NCBI GenBank assembly: GCA_050952225.1
Contig: JBMNKL010000001.1
Coordinates: forward strand, 806,001 to 870,000
DNA length: 64,000 nt
Source: JBMNKL01 sp050952225
GTDB taxonomy: Bacteria; Bacillota; Clostridia; Acetivibrionales; DTU013
Direction of reading: 5' to 3'
Below the pieces are notes generated by a model that was given only the letters and a program-made list of their open reading frames with translations, ran no database searches and had not been told where the DNA came from. The translations under genes were made by a program, and so were the position numbers. Position 1 is the stretch's first letter. The number at the start of each line of letters is the position of its first letter. This document shows positions 36,528-45,305 of this stretch, one piece after another.

Positions 36528-36592
36528 AAAGAACGGTTTTTGATTCCTGTTGAGCAAACAGCTGCAGGAGAAAAACCGTTCTTTCATTTTGC
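36528..36592 (+). terminator. Intrinsic terminator after tuf
   Basis: AAAGAACGGTTTTT (36528-36541) pairs with AAAAACCGTTCTTT (36571-36584) around a 29-base loop, then CATTTT. A repeat-family copy begins directly after it. Confidence 0.82.
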
Positions 36593-36599
36593 CCGTCCT

Positions 36600-36768
36600 C
36601 ACGCGGGCGCTTGTTATTTGCCATCCGTAACTCAGAACAAGCGTCTCCGGCGTCCATGCCGAAGTATTACGGGTATTCCTCAGGGGTTCCGCGTTCAAGT
36701 TTCACCAGGACAAACACCCTGTAGCCATTCTTCCGTAAAATCTCAAATCTCAAACCGCCCTGCCCGCC
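36600..36768 (-). repeat. Degenerate copy of the MITE-like repeat
   Basis: In reverse orientation it matches most of the 49336-49572 element. A 28-base block is identical (36684-36711 versus 49392-49419), as is a ~26-base block around ACCCGTAATACTTCGGCATG. The end near 36754-36768 (CCGCCCTGCCCGCC) is a mutated terminal repeat; the other end is not recognisable. Similarity to sequence beyond the right terminus of the complete copy continues to about 36810 (GCGCGCCTGC). The rest of the gap 36489-36906 shows no gene. Confidence 0.75.
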
Positions 36769-36906
36769 AATTCTATCCGCGCTTATCATCGCGCGCCTGC
36801 ACTGTCCGGGGCGATGAGATTGAAAAGGTGCTTGCTATAAATAGCCACGAATGATAGTATTAATTAAAAGCAATAGAATTTAATGTAAGAGATCCAGGAG
36901 GATGAC

Positions 36907-37128
36907 GTGTTCAAACGGATCTTTATAATGCTTGGCAACCTTTCGCCGGCAACAATACGGGAGATAATCGTTATTATTATTATCCTGTGCATTTCTATAG
37001 CGCTCAGTCTCCCACAGTTAAAAGAAGATATGGAGAAAGCGAAAACAATGAAAGAAACGGACAGTGTAAAGCAAATTATCGAAAGCATTTACGAGGGGGA
37101 GGCTGGTTATGGAATTATCCAGGATTAG
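36907..37128 (+). CDS. Small membrane protein upstream of MoxR
   Basis: A 73-residue protein with one central hydrophobic helix (EIIVIIIILCISIALSLP, about residues 19-36) followed by a charged, helix-prone tail. GTG 36907 lies 6 bases after GGAGG. Its last 20 bases overlap the moxR start, which argues for coupled translation. No family was recognised. It may be a membrane partner of the MoxR-DUF58 module. Confidence 0.6.
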   Translation: MFKRIFIMLGNLSPATIREIIVIIIILCISIALSLPQLKEDMEKAKTMKETDSVKQIIESIYEGEAGYGIIQD

Positions 37129-38062
37129 AGGCTTGGCCGGAGACGTTATGTCAAACATATCAAGGGTCCTTGTAGGCAGGGAAGATACCATCGAGATGGT
37201 CCTGGCGGCCCTTTTTTGCGGAGGGCATGTTTTACTTGAGGATGTTCCGGGTGTCGGGAAAACCATGCTTGCAAAATGCCTTGCAAAATCTCTCAAATGT
37301 GATTTTAAGAGGATACAGTTCACGCCCGACCTGCTTCCTTCCGACCTGACCGGGATCAATTATTTTGATGTGAAAAAAGGGGAGTTCATATTCAGACTGG
37401 GACCCCTGTTCACTAATATTGTACTGGCGGATGAAATAAACAGGGCTACTCCCCGTACGCAGTCCAGCCTTCTCGAATGCATGGAGGAGGGGCAGGTAAC
37501 TGTTGACGGAATCACTCGCAGGCTGAAGAAACCGTTTTTTGTGATCGCAACGCAGAACCCGGTGGAAACCCGCGGTACTTTCCCGCTGCCGGAAGCCCAG
37601 CTGGACAGGTTTTTCATGCGACTCAGGATGGGGTACCCGTCGGCAGATGAAGGGATCGAGATACTCAGGCGCCTTAAGGAGGCGGACCCGTTGTCCAACC
37701 TTGAAGCCGTGGCTTCAGACAGTTCCGTTGTTGATGCCCAGGCGTCAGTTCCCGCGGTAACCGTGTCCGACGCAATAGAACGGTATATTATTGATATAAT
37801 TGAGGCTACCCGGCATGATGAGAAAATTGTACTTGGCATCAGCCCGAGAGGCAGCATAGCCCTGATGAAAGCAGCGCAGGCAGTGGCGGTTTTTGACGGA
37901 AGAAGCTATGTCATTCCGGACGATGTTAAAAAAGTGGCGGTACCCGTGCTGGCACACCGCTTGATATTAAAAGGGCATGCAATTGCCGGCGGCGCTGAAA
38001 ATGCCGAAAACATTGTCAGGGAAATACTGAAAAAAGTACCTGTGCCCATTGAGGAAGTCTGA
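37109..38062 (+). CDS. MoxR family AAA+ ATPase
   Basis: A 317-residue AAA+ chaperone-like ATPase: Walker A DVPGVGKTMLAK, the inserted QFTPDLLPSDLTG segment typical of MoxR, Walker B NIVLADEINRATPRTQSSLLECMEEGQV, sensor 1 FFVIATQNPVE, and the C-terminal lid domain with SPRGSIALMKAAQ. MoxR proteins act with vWA/DUF58 partners in maturing or assembling protein complexes at the envelope. The DUF58 gene follows 11 bases later. Confidence 0.93.
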   Translation: MELSRIRGLAGDVMSNISRVLVGREDTIEMVLAALFCGGHVLLEDVPGVGKTMLAKCLAKSLKCDFKRIQFTPDLLPSDLTGINYFDVKKGEFIFRLGPLFTNIVLADEINRATPRTQSSLLECMEEGQVTVDGITRRLKKPFFVIATQNPVETRGTFPLPEAQLDRFFMRLRMGYPSADEGIEILRRLKEADPLSNLEAVASDSSVVDAQASVPAVTVSDAIERYIIDIIEATRHDEKIVLGISPRGSIALMKAAQAVAVFDGRSYVIPDDVKKVAVPVLAHRLILKGHAIAGGAENAENIVREILKKVPVPIEEV

Positions 38063-38073
38063 GGTGTTTTACC

Positions 38074-39222
38074 ATGGATGTTTTGGCGCTGTTGGCAGCT
38101 TTTCTGGCTGTTGTATGGCTGCAAATGGTGATATTTAGCGCCTTCTCGTTTAGCAAACTGGACTACAGGTGTGAGTTCAGCGAGAAAGAAGCACATGAAG
38201 GAGATACCATATACCTGGTTGAAACCGTTCATAACGGCAAGCTGTTGCCTGTACCCTGGCTGAAAGTGGATATACATACATCGCGCTGGCTTGATTTTGC
38301 CGCGTTCAATTCTACGGTGACACAGGACGCCCGCCGCGTGACGAGCAGTTTTACTTTAAGAAGCTATCAGAAAATCACAAGGAGATGGAAGCTGAAATGC
38401 CTTAAAAGGGGAGTATTTACGACTGAAAACGTCACCCTTGTCAGCGGAGACCTTTTAAACTTTCAAATTTCCTCCGTCCCAAGGCCGGTAAACATATCAC
38501 TTATGGTTTACCCGGAAATTATCGACCTTGAAGGAATATTTGTTCCTGTTAACCTGGTGCAGGGCGACAGGGTGGTTAACAGGTGGATCGTGGACGACCC
38601 GTTTATTGTTGCGGGGGCGAGAGACTATATGGCTGGCGATCCGATGAACCGCATACACTGGCTTGCTTCCGCAAGGACGGGAAAACTTATGGTTAAAAAA
38701 AATGAGCATACGTCTCAAAACAGCCTGTCCGTGCTTTTAAATATGCAATCCTGTTTTTATGAGCATGCTGATACAATAAACAAGGAAATAGTTGAAACCG
38801 GTATCAAGGTAACCGCCACCCTGTTCGACAGGGCCTTGAAAGAGGGGATGTCGGTACGTTTTGGGACCAACGGGTGTGTACGCCCCGACGACAGGAAGGC
38901 CATATTTACAGGTGAGGCGGCGAATAAAGAGCATATATTGGAATTGTTCAGGATACTTGCAAGTCTGATAATGAAGAATGTTAAAGATTTCGAGATGTTT
39001 ATGCAAGATATCCTCCACGGGATGGAAAATACCGAAATCATTATTGTTACCGCGTATCTTAGCAAAAGGATTTGCGAGCTTGCCGACCTGATGGCGATAT
39101 CGGGAAATACGGTAAGTATAGTGTTGCTTGATACGGCATCTGAACCCGGATTAAGGCCGCGCAACTGTGAATTGTACATACCGGCAACACAAAACATGGT
39201 GAAGGCGTGGGAGACCGGATGA
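38074..39222 (+). CDS. DUF58 domain protein
   Basis: A 382-residue protein with a hydrophobic N-terminus (about residues 1-25), a beta-rich middle part and a C-terminal DUF58/vWA-like region marked by DPFIVAGARDYMAGDPMNRIHWLASARTGKLMVKKNE. DUF58 genes nearly always follow moxR. Its stop codon overlaps the next start (ATGA at 39219-39222). The exact substrate of these modules is unknown. Confidence 0.9.
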   Translation: MDVLALLAAFLAVVWLQMVIFSAFSFSKLDYRCEFSEKEAHEGDTIYLVETVHNGKLLPVPWLKVDIHTSRWLDFAAFNSTVTQDARRVTSSFTLRSYQKITRRWKLKCLKRGVFTTENVTLVSGDLLNFQISSVPRPVNISLMVYPEIIDLEGIFVPVNLVQGDRVVNRWIVDDPFIVAGARDYMAGDPMNRIHWLASARTGKLMVKKNEHTSQNSLSVLLNMQSCFYEHADTINKEIVETGIKVTATLFDRALKEGMSVRFGTNGCVRPDDRKAIFTGEAANKEHILELFRILASLIMKNVKDFEMFMQDILHGMENTEIIIVTAYLSKRICELADLMAISGNTVSIVLLDTASEPGLRPRNCELYIPATQNMVKAWETG

Positions 39223-40658
39223 CCGCGAAAACAGGCAAATGGACGGTTTTATTGCGAATAATGGCTACTTCTGCCGTGAACGTGTATGCATATGCAGGCA
39301 TCGTCACTTTACGCACTGCTGTTTTCGGCAGCGACGGCGGCGTCGGGGCAGTACTCCTGTACATTTCGTCTGCCATATTTGCAAACCTGTCAAGTGCCAT
39401 GTTTTTAAACAGGATACCGCCTTTTGCGTCCGGCATTTCGAAAACAAGAACCGCCAGGTTTGTGTCATTCATGCTGAATATCAGGGATTTCGAGTACTTC
39501 GCGGCTAAAACGGCTGCATGGTTGTTGGCCGTTGTACCCCTGGCGTCCGGTATTTTCTTATTTGCAAGACACGGCATTTTAAGGCTCTTATTTGAATTGC
39601 TGCCATTGGCGGCAGCTTACGCTATTTCCCTGAAGCACACAAGGCTGGGCGCTGCCGGAATTATGAGCAGGACAAACGTATTTACCGGGTTCTTCATACT
39701 TTTTTCCGCACTGGTAATTTCAAATATTTCAGGCGGGTTGAAACATTTAAGGCCCTGGCTTAAGGGGGCCGCTTATTTCTTTATCCTGGCCTACCTTATC
39801 ATAAGGAACCAGGAGGACATAGATGTAAATATATTCAACAAGAAGCATGTCGAAAAGTCAATATTGCCGAAGAACATGAGGCGCTTTAACATGATGTCTG
39901 TCTGCACGGTATTCCTTATAATCCTGCTGATATCAAACTTTAAGGAGATAATCGCGTCTGTTGCCGGCTTGCTTGGCAGGGTGACTGTTTATGCGGTATA
40001 TGCGGTATTATGGATACTTGACTTTTTTATTTCCAAACTCAGCACTATCCGGGAAGCCGATGCACCGGCACAGGATAACTTACTTCTTGTTTTCGAGGGT
40101 ATATCGCCGACAGGTAATTTTGTTTTTAATGTTTTAAGAAATTTCACTGTTTTATATATTATATACAGGATACTTTTCGGATTGGCAGGAAGAATTCCTG
40201 CATATGTGCGTAATATTGCAGGATTGGTGGCGAAATTGCTGTCACTGGATAAGGGCGCCAAACCAAGCGAAGAATCCGATTATATCGACGAGTCGGAAAC
40301 AGTTAAGCCTGAATGGCTCCGGGTGCATTTCAAAACTGCGGTGAAAAAGCAGCGGAGAGCAAGGAAAAAGCTAAAGGGCATAACGGACCCGGTGGAAAAA
40401 GTCAGGCGCATGTATGCCATTGTACTCGACATGCTGCAAAATTCCGGAATAAAGACGGAGCCCTGTGATACTACGCTTGACATATTGCAAAAGGCGGCGC
40501 CGCTTGAAAACATCCGGGAAGAGCTGTCGGCCCTGACAGATGTATACAACTGCGTACGTTACGGCGGGGTGGTTCCGGGAGAGGAAATGATGTCGGAAGC
40601 CCTGGGTTGTTACGCAAAGACCGTCAGGGGATTCGGCTTCACAGCCGAAGATGCTTAG
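39219..40658 (+). CDS. Polytopic membrane protein with C-terminal DUF4129-like domain
   Basis: A 479-residue protein with about eight hydrophobic segments in the first ~360 residues, then a charged linker (KKQRRARKKLKG) and a helical C-terminal region (DPVEKVRRMYAIVLDMLQNSGIKTEPCDTTLDILQ...DVYNCVRYGG) resembling DUF4129. Such proteins, often fused to or followed by transglutaminase domains, complete MoxR-DUF58 operons; no transglutaminase is present here. ATG 39219 is chosen for the ATGA overlap and GGGAG six bases upstream. Confidence 0.75.
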   Translation: MTAKTGKWTVLLRIMATSAVNVYAYAGIVTLRTAVFGSDGGVGAVLLYISSAIFANLSSAMFLNRIPPFASGISKTRTARFVSFMLNIRDFEYFAAKTAAWLLAVVPLASGIFLFARHGILRLLFELLPLAAAYAISLKHTRLGAAGIMSRTNVFTGFFILFSALVISNISGGLKHLRPWLKGAAYFFILAYLIIRNQEDIDVNIFNKKHVEKSILPKNMRRFNMMSVCTVFLIILLISNFKEIIASVAGLLGRVTVYAVYAVLWILDFFISKLSTIREADAPAQDNLLLVFEGISPTGNFVFNVLRNFTVLYIIYRILFGLAGRIPAYVRNIAGLVAKLLSLDKGAKPSEESDYIDESETVKPEWLRVHFKTAVKKQRRARKKLKGITDPVEKVRRMYAIVLDMLQNSGIKTEPCDTTLDILQKAAPLENIREELSALTDVYNCVRYGGVVPGEEMMSEALGCYAKTVRGFGFTAEDA

Positions 40659-40674
40659 CAAGCCGCCCTGTCCG
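40658..40674 (-). repeat. Solo end of the MITE-like repeat
   Basis: GCAAGCCGCCCTGTCCG matches the outer 17 bases of the terminal repeat with one mismatch, in the inverted sense. It starts on the last base of the preceding stop codon. Confidence 0.45.
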
Positions 40675-40706
40675 CCGCAGGTTAAGGGCTTTTCCATATA
40701 AAGCAT

Positions 40707-40735
40707 TTGAAAAACAATCGTGTAAAGGTTATAAT
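40707..40735 (+). promoter_or_regulatory. Sigma-A promoter of lon
   Basis: TTGAAA at 40707-40712 and consensus TATAAT at 40730-40735, spacer 17. The leader is about 100 bases. Confidence 0.75.
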
Positions 40736-40745
40736 AAAGCCGTTA

Positions 40746-40773
40746 AATGTCCGTTTGTTTATAAACGGACATT
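40746..40773 (+). promoter_or_regulatory. Perfect 11-bp hairpin at the 5' end of the lon leader
   Basis: AATGTCCGTTT (40746-40756) pairs with AAACGGACATT (40763-40773) around GTTTAT. It lies about 4 bases after the expected start of transcription. It is not a CIRCE element. It could be an operator or an mRNA-stabilising hairpin. Confidence 0.65.
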
Positions 40774-40840
40774 GCTTTCGTTGCAGAAGGAAATTGAACA
40801 GATTCTACATAAAGATACTAACAGTAAGGGGTTGGTCAAA

Positions 40841-43279
40841 ATGGCTGGCACGAAGAGGAAATACAAGAAATATACATTGCCGCTTTTACCGCTCAGGGGA
40901 CTGACGGTTTTTCCATACATGATTTTGACATTCGATGTTGGAAGGGACAAATCCATAAAGGCGCTGGATGACGCCATGATAAACAACCAGCTGATTTTTC
41001 TTGTCGCGCAGAAAGATGCAAAGAATGATTTGCCCGGCAAAGAAGATATATATAAAGTCGGGACTGTTTCAAAAGTGAAACAGCTCCTGAGGCTGCCCGG
41101 TGATACTATCAGGGTTCTGGTTGAAGGCATCTGCAGGGCTGAAATAAAGAAATATTTGCAGACGGAGCCGTATTTTGTCGCGGAAGTAGTTGAGAAAATA
41201 GTACCCCTGGACAAAAACAGGAGCATAGAATATGAGGCCTTAAAAAGAAGGCTTCTAAGCGCGTTTGAAGAATATGCGAAGCTCAGCGGAAAAATTTCCA
41301 TGGACACTGTGGCTTCCATAAGCATGATTGAAGATATAGGACAGCTTTCGGATATAATAGCGGCAAATATACAGCTAAAAATCGAGCAGAAGCAGGAGGT
41401 CATGAAAGAATTCGACCCTGCGGACAGAATCGAAAAGATTCTTAAGATACTCATGAGAGAAATTGATATACTTGAAGTCGAGAAGAACATTAGTATGCGT
41501 GTCCGGAAGCAGATCGACAAAATGCAGCGGGAGTATTACCTCAGGGAGCAAATCAAGGCCATACAGAGCGAACTGGGGGACAAAGAAGGCGTAACGGGAG
41601 AAGTAGAGGAATACAGGAAGAAACTTAAGAGCGTAAAACTTCCCGAAGAAGCGGTGCAGAAAGTGAACAAGGAACTTGACCGCCTGATAAAGATGCCCCC
41701 GGGTTCTGCCGAAGGCTCGGTAATCAGGACATACCTTGACTGGATATTTGACCTGCCGTGGGATAAAAAAACAGAAGAAATACTTGACCTGGCAAGGGCT
41801 CAAAAAATTCTTGAAGAAGATCATTACGGGCTTGAAAAAGTTAAGGAGAGGATAATCGAATACCTTGCCGTGCTGAAACTGACCAAAAGTCTTAAAGGGC
41901 AGATACTTTGCCTTGTAGGCCCTCCCGGTGTTGGAAAGACGTCGATAGCCAAATCCATCGCAAGGGCTTTGAACAGGAATTATGTCCGCATGTCGCTTGG
42001 CGGTGTCAGGGATGAAGCCGAAATAAGGGGACACAGGCGCACTTATATAGGCGCAATGCCCGGAAGGATCATTTCAGCCCTTAAGCTGGCGGGATCCAGC
42101 AATCCGTTAATATTGCTGGACGAAATAGACAAGATGAGCAGCGACTTCAGAGGGGACCCTGCAGCGGCGTTGCTTGAGGTTCTGGATAGCGAGCAGAATT
42201 TTGCATTCAGGGATCACTACCTGGAATTGCCGGTTGATTTGTCAAACGTGCTCTTCCTTACTACTGCGAATAATGCGGATGCGATACCGAAGCCGCTCCT
42301 GGACAGGATGGAAGTGATAACAATATCGGGTTATACCGAAGAAGAAAAGGTTATTATTGCCAGGAAGTACCTGCTTCCTAAACAGGTGAAAGCACACGGA
42401 CTTACCAGGAAACAGCTGAGGATGGGAGAGGATGTGCTAAGATGCATTATCAGGCATTATACGAGAGAAGCAGGCGTAAGGAATCTCGAGAGGGAGATTG
42501 CAAGCGTGTGCAGAAAGGCTGCAAGGACGATTGTATCCGGAGGTAAAAAAACGGCAACGGTTACAACGGCAAATATTGAAAAGTACCTGGGAACGAAAAA
42601 ATACCGCCACGATAAGATAAACGAGAAGGATGAGGTGGGAGTCGCGACGGGTCTTGCGTGGACTCCTTTCGGAGGGGATACGCTCGCGATAGAAGTCACG
42701 ATAATGACCGGAAGCGGCAAGCTGGAGCTTACCGGCCAGCTAGGTGATGTCATGAAGGAATCCGCAAAGGCTGCAATAAGCTTCATTCGTTCGCGCGCCG
42801 AGCAGTTGAACATAGATAAGGATTTTCACAATAAGTATGATATCCATATACATGTTCCCGAGGGAGCTATACCCAAGGATGGCCCGTCGGCAGGAATAAC
42901 GCTTGCGACTGCCATGGTTTCGGCATTAACCGGCCGGCCTGTCAGCAGGAATGTGGCAATGACAGGCGAAATCACGCTGCGTGGAAGAGTGCTTCCGGTC
43001 GGCGGACTTAAGGAAAAAGTGCTGGCAGCCCACAGGGCGGGCATAGATACCATAGTAATGCCTCTTGATAACAGGAAAGATATCGATGAAATACCGGACA
43101 ATGTAAAAAGCAAGCTGAAGTTTGTGTTCGCCGCCGATATGGATACGGTGCTTAATACTGCGTTAGCAGCTGTAAATCCGAAGGAAGACGCAGACGATGC
43201 GGATAAATTACAGAAACCGATGCTGTTTGGGGAAGAGACCGCTATAATGCAAGAGCAAAATCAGACCCATAAAATGTGA
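40841..43279 (+). CDS. lon: ATP-dependent protease Lon
   Basis: An 812-residue AAA+ protease that degrades damaged and regulatory proteins. N-terminal LON substrate domain (LPLLPLRGLTVFPYMILTFDVGRDKSI), Walker A GPPGVGKTSIAK at about residue 360, Walker B LILLDEIDKM, and the C-terminal protease domain with catalytic Ser in PKDGPSAGIT (about 682) and Lys in GGLKEKVLAAHRAG (about 725). ATG 40841 is chosen with AAGGGG 9 bases upstream; longer in-frame readings run back into the preceding gene. A Glu/Gln-rich tail of ~30 residues follows the protease domain. Confidence 0.96.
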   Translation: MAGTKRKYKKYTLPLLPLRGLTVFPYMILTFDVGRDKSIKALDDAMINNQLIFLVAQKDAKNDLPGKEDIYKVGTVSKVKQLLRLPGDTIRVLVEGICRAEIKKYLQTEPYFVAEVVEKIVPLDKNRSIEYEALKRRLLSAFEEYAKLSGKISMDTVASISMIEDIGQLSDIIAANIQLKIEQKQEVMKEFDPADRIEKILKILMREIDILEVEKNISMRVRKQIDKMQREYYLREQIKAIQSELGDKEGVTGEVEEYRKKLKSVKLPEEAVQKVNKELDRLIKMPPGSAEGSVIRTYLDWIFDLPWDKKTEEILDLARAQKILEEDHYGLEKVKERIIEYLAVLKLTKSLKGQILCLVGPPGVGKTSIAKSIARALNRNYVRMSLGGVRDEAEIRGHRRTYIGAMPGRIISALKLAGSSNPLILLDEIDKMSSDFRGDPAAALLEVLDSEQNFAFRDHYLELPVDLSNVLFLTTANNADAIPKPLLDRMEVITISGYTEEEKVIIARKYLLPKQVKAHGLTRKQLRMGEDVLRCIIRHYTREAGVRNLEREIASVCRKAARTIVSGGKKTATVTTANIEKYLGTKKYRHDKINEKDEVGVATGLAWTPFGGDTLAIEVTIMTGSGKLELTGQLGDVMKESAKAAISFIRSRAEQLNIDKDFHNKYDIHIHVPEGAIPKDGPSAGITLATAMVSALTGRPVSRNVAMTGEITLRGRVLPVGGLKEKVLAAHRAGIDTIVMPLDNRKDIDEIPDNVKSKLKFVFAADMDTVLNTALAAVNPKEDADDADKLQKPMLFGEETAIMQEQNQTHKM

Positions 43280-43443
43280 AGGCTTTTATCATGCTGGTAT
43301 CTTTTGCTTAAAAAAATTATAGAAAATGCAGGAATTATGTCGATTGATATAGAATTATGAGATAGATAAGCCTGATGGTTGCTGCCCGGGATTCCAGGGA
43401 AAATTACGAAGGCAGCAAATATGCAAGCATCGGGAGGTGTGTA

Positions 43444-44259
43444 ATGACAACATACGTTATCACCGTTATTTGCACAATAGCATTAAGCTCAACCGTCATA
43501 TTTCCGCTAATGCACCGTTCTAAGATGCTGGACTTTAAAACCCTTGCTTTTATTATGATTGCATCGCTGATTTCTGCCGTTGCGTTACCAGGCATATATA
43601 GCGCAGTGTTCGGATTTGCCGGCAGCGATATCGAGTCGGCTGTGATTGCCGTACTTATGGCGGTAACATTTGTAATATTTACCGCTGTGGTATTCATACT
43701 TGGACTGGCAGTATCAAGAATCGCTTCCAGGGCCGGGGCGGCATCCGGGGAGCAGGATACTTTAGCGGCAGACCCGGCGGCTGCGGAAACCAATTCCGGG
43801 GGAAGCAATTACCTGGAGCAGATATATACCGATTTTGTAAGCGGAGATAATGCTGACAGCGCTGAAAAGCCGTCGGATAATGACGAAATTGTGTACATGG
43901 GAGCAAATATATTAGAAAAATCTGTTGACAGTGAAGAAAATATTGATAAAATGGGTATAGAAAACATTATGCAGGGCAGGGAATCCATGACTATCGAAGA
44001 GTGTATAGAGGAAGCCTTCAGGTTAAAGGAATCAGGCGATAGCGAGGGAGCTATCCTCTATTATATGTACGCTCTTGACAAGAAACCAAGCAAAGAACTT
44101 ACCTTCTGGATTATAATAGATATTTGTGTTTTATATAAAACACTCGGACAGCTGGAAATGGCGCTTGAGATTTTAAACAACTATTATATGCTGGGTGACA
44201 TCATAGATGAGTCTTCCAAGGAAGAGATCGAGAGAAATCTGGCCGGCATGCGGGCCTAG
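43444..44259 (+). CDS. Membrane protein with C-terminal TPR-like region
   Basis: A 271-residue protein with three hydrophobic segments in the first ~95 residues, an acidic low-complexity linker (about 100-185) and a helical tail with TPR-like pairs (IEECIEEAFRLKESGDSEGAILYYMYALDKKP and LGQLEMALEILNNYY). ATG 43444 is chosen because GGGAGGTG lies just upstream; a longer reading adds 23 polar residues without a ribosome binding site. Family not recognised. It may scaffold envelope proteins. Confidence 0.6.
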   Translation: MTTYVITVICTIALSSTVIFPLMHRSKMLDFKTLAFIMIASLISAVALPGIYSAVFGFAGSDIESAVIAVLMAVTFVIFTAVVFILGLAVSRIASRAGAASGEQDTLAADPAAAETNSGGSNYLEQIYTDFVSGDNADSAEKPSDNDEIVYMGANILEKSVDSEENIDKMGIENIMQGRESMTIEECIEEAFRLKESGDSEGAILYYMYALDKKPSKELTFWIIIDICVLYKTLGQLEMALEILNNYYMLGDIIDESSKEEIERNLAGMRA

Positions 44260-44302
44260 TGATAAATAGATATCGCATGTAATGAAGGAGGGTAATTTTT
44301 AA

Positions 44303-45256
44303 ATGAAAAAAACGCAAAATATTCTTGGTTTACCTATAATAAGCATTTCCGACGGGGTAGAAGTCGGAAAGGTCAAGAGCATTATCATAAATGCGGATCG
44401 GGGAGCCATAGATTACATTATCGTTGACAGCGGCATACAGATATTCAGTGCCAAGGTTATCCCCACCGAGGATGTGCTGGGTATAGGGGAGTATGCGCTT
44501 ACAATAGAAAACGAAGGCGTAATAACTGATATTAGCAAGGTTCCTGCTGCTATTCAACTCCTTCAGAGCGATATCAAGGTAAAGGGAACCAAAGTGCTTA
44601 CCAAAAAGGGCAGGTTGATTGGAGAAATCGGCGATATATTTATTGATGATGAGGATAATTGCAAAATAACCGGCCTGGAGTTTATTGCCGACATCACTCA
44701 AAAGCAGGTTCGCATAATTCCGCGTGAATCAGTCATCACATTTGGCAAAAACCTTACGGTAGTTAAAGAAGACGTTGAGTCCTGGCTGCTGGACACACCT
44801 TCGCAGCTCGATGCTGCTGATCTCCTGGATTTTGAAAAAAAAAATAACCTGAATATAGACGAAGCGGAAGGCACATTCGAGGAGGCCGCCACGGTATCGG
44901 AAGCTTCCCTCCTTGGCGCTGAGCCTTTTGAAATGCTCGCGGAGGTTGAAGAGCAGGTTGTGCCCGAACCGGAACTGCTTGTGGACGAGCCTCTCCCGGA
45001 ACCTGAGCTACCTGTGACCGAACCGGCTCCTGAACCTGAACCGCAGGTACGGGCGGAAAATGAAGGTGAGAGTGCATCCGCGCTTTTTGAACAGCGTCAG
45101 AGGCAGTATTTAAGGGGCAGATATGCCACGAAGACGATATATGATAATGCCGGGAATATAATTGTAAGCGAAGGCATGCAAATCGATGATAAGGTGATAG
45201 ATGAAGCAAAAGCGAAAAACAAGCTGATAGAACTTGTTATTAATAACAAAGCATAA
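44303..45256 (+). CDS. PRC-barrel domain protein
   Basis: A 317-residue soluble protein with two PRC-barrel-like domains: residues 1-85 (NILGLPIISISDGVEVGKVKSIIINADRGAIDYIIVDSG) and about 90-165 (GTKVLTKKGRLIGEIGDIFIDDEDNCKITGLEFIAD). Then comes an acidic Pro/Glu-rich linker (about 210-260) and a C-terminal segment GRYATKTIYDNAGNIIVSEGMQIDDKVIDEAKAKNK. PRC-barrels bind protein partners in RNA processing and sporulation-linked genes (YlmC/YmxH); the role here is unknown. AAGGAGGG precedes ATG 44303. Confidence 0.8.
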   Translation: MKKTQNILGLPIISISDGVEVGKVKSIIINADRGAIDYIIVDSGIQIFSAKVIPTEDVLGIGEYALTIENEGVITDISKVPAAIQLLQSDIKVKGTKVLTKKGRLIGEIGDIFIDDEDNCKITGLEFIADITQKQVRIIPRESVITFGKNLTVVKEDVESWLLDTPSQLDAADLLDFEKKNNLNIDEAEGTFEEAATVSEASLLGAEPFEMLAEVEEQVVPEPELLVDEPLPEPELPVTEPAPEPEPQVRAENEGESASALFEQRQRQYLRGRYATKTIYDNAGNIIVSEGMQIDDKVIDEAKAKNKLIELVINNKA

Positions 45257-45305
45257 AGTGTTACGGGTTGCAGGACTAGATAATTGCAATATGGAGTTGT
45301 ATATT

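Noticed and set aside
19900..40674. Inward-facing solo repeat ends at 19900 and 40658 as borders of one large mobile unit
   Set aside because: The enclosed 20 kb is the universally conserved ribosomal/RNA polymerase region, so independent small insertions are far more likely.
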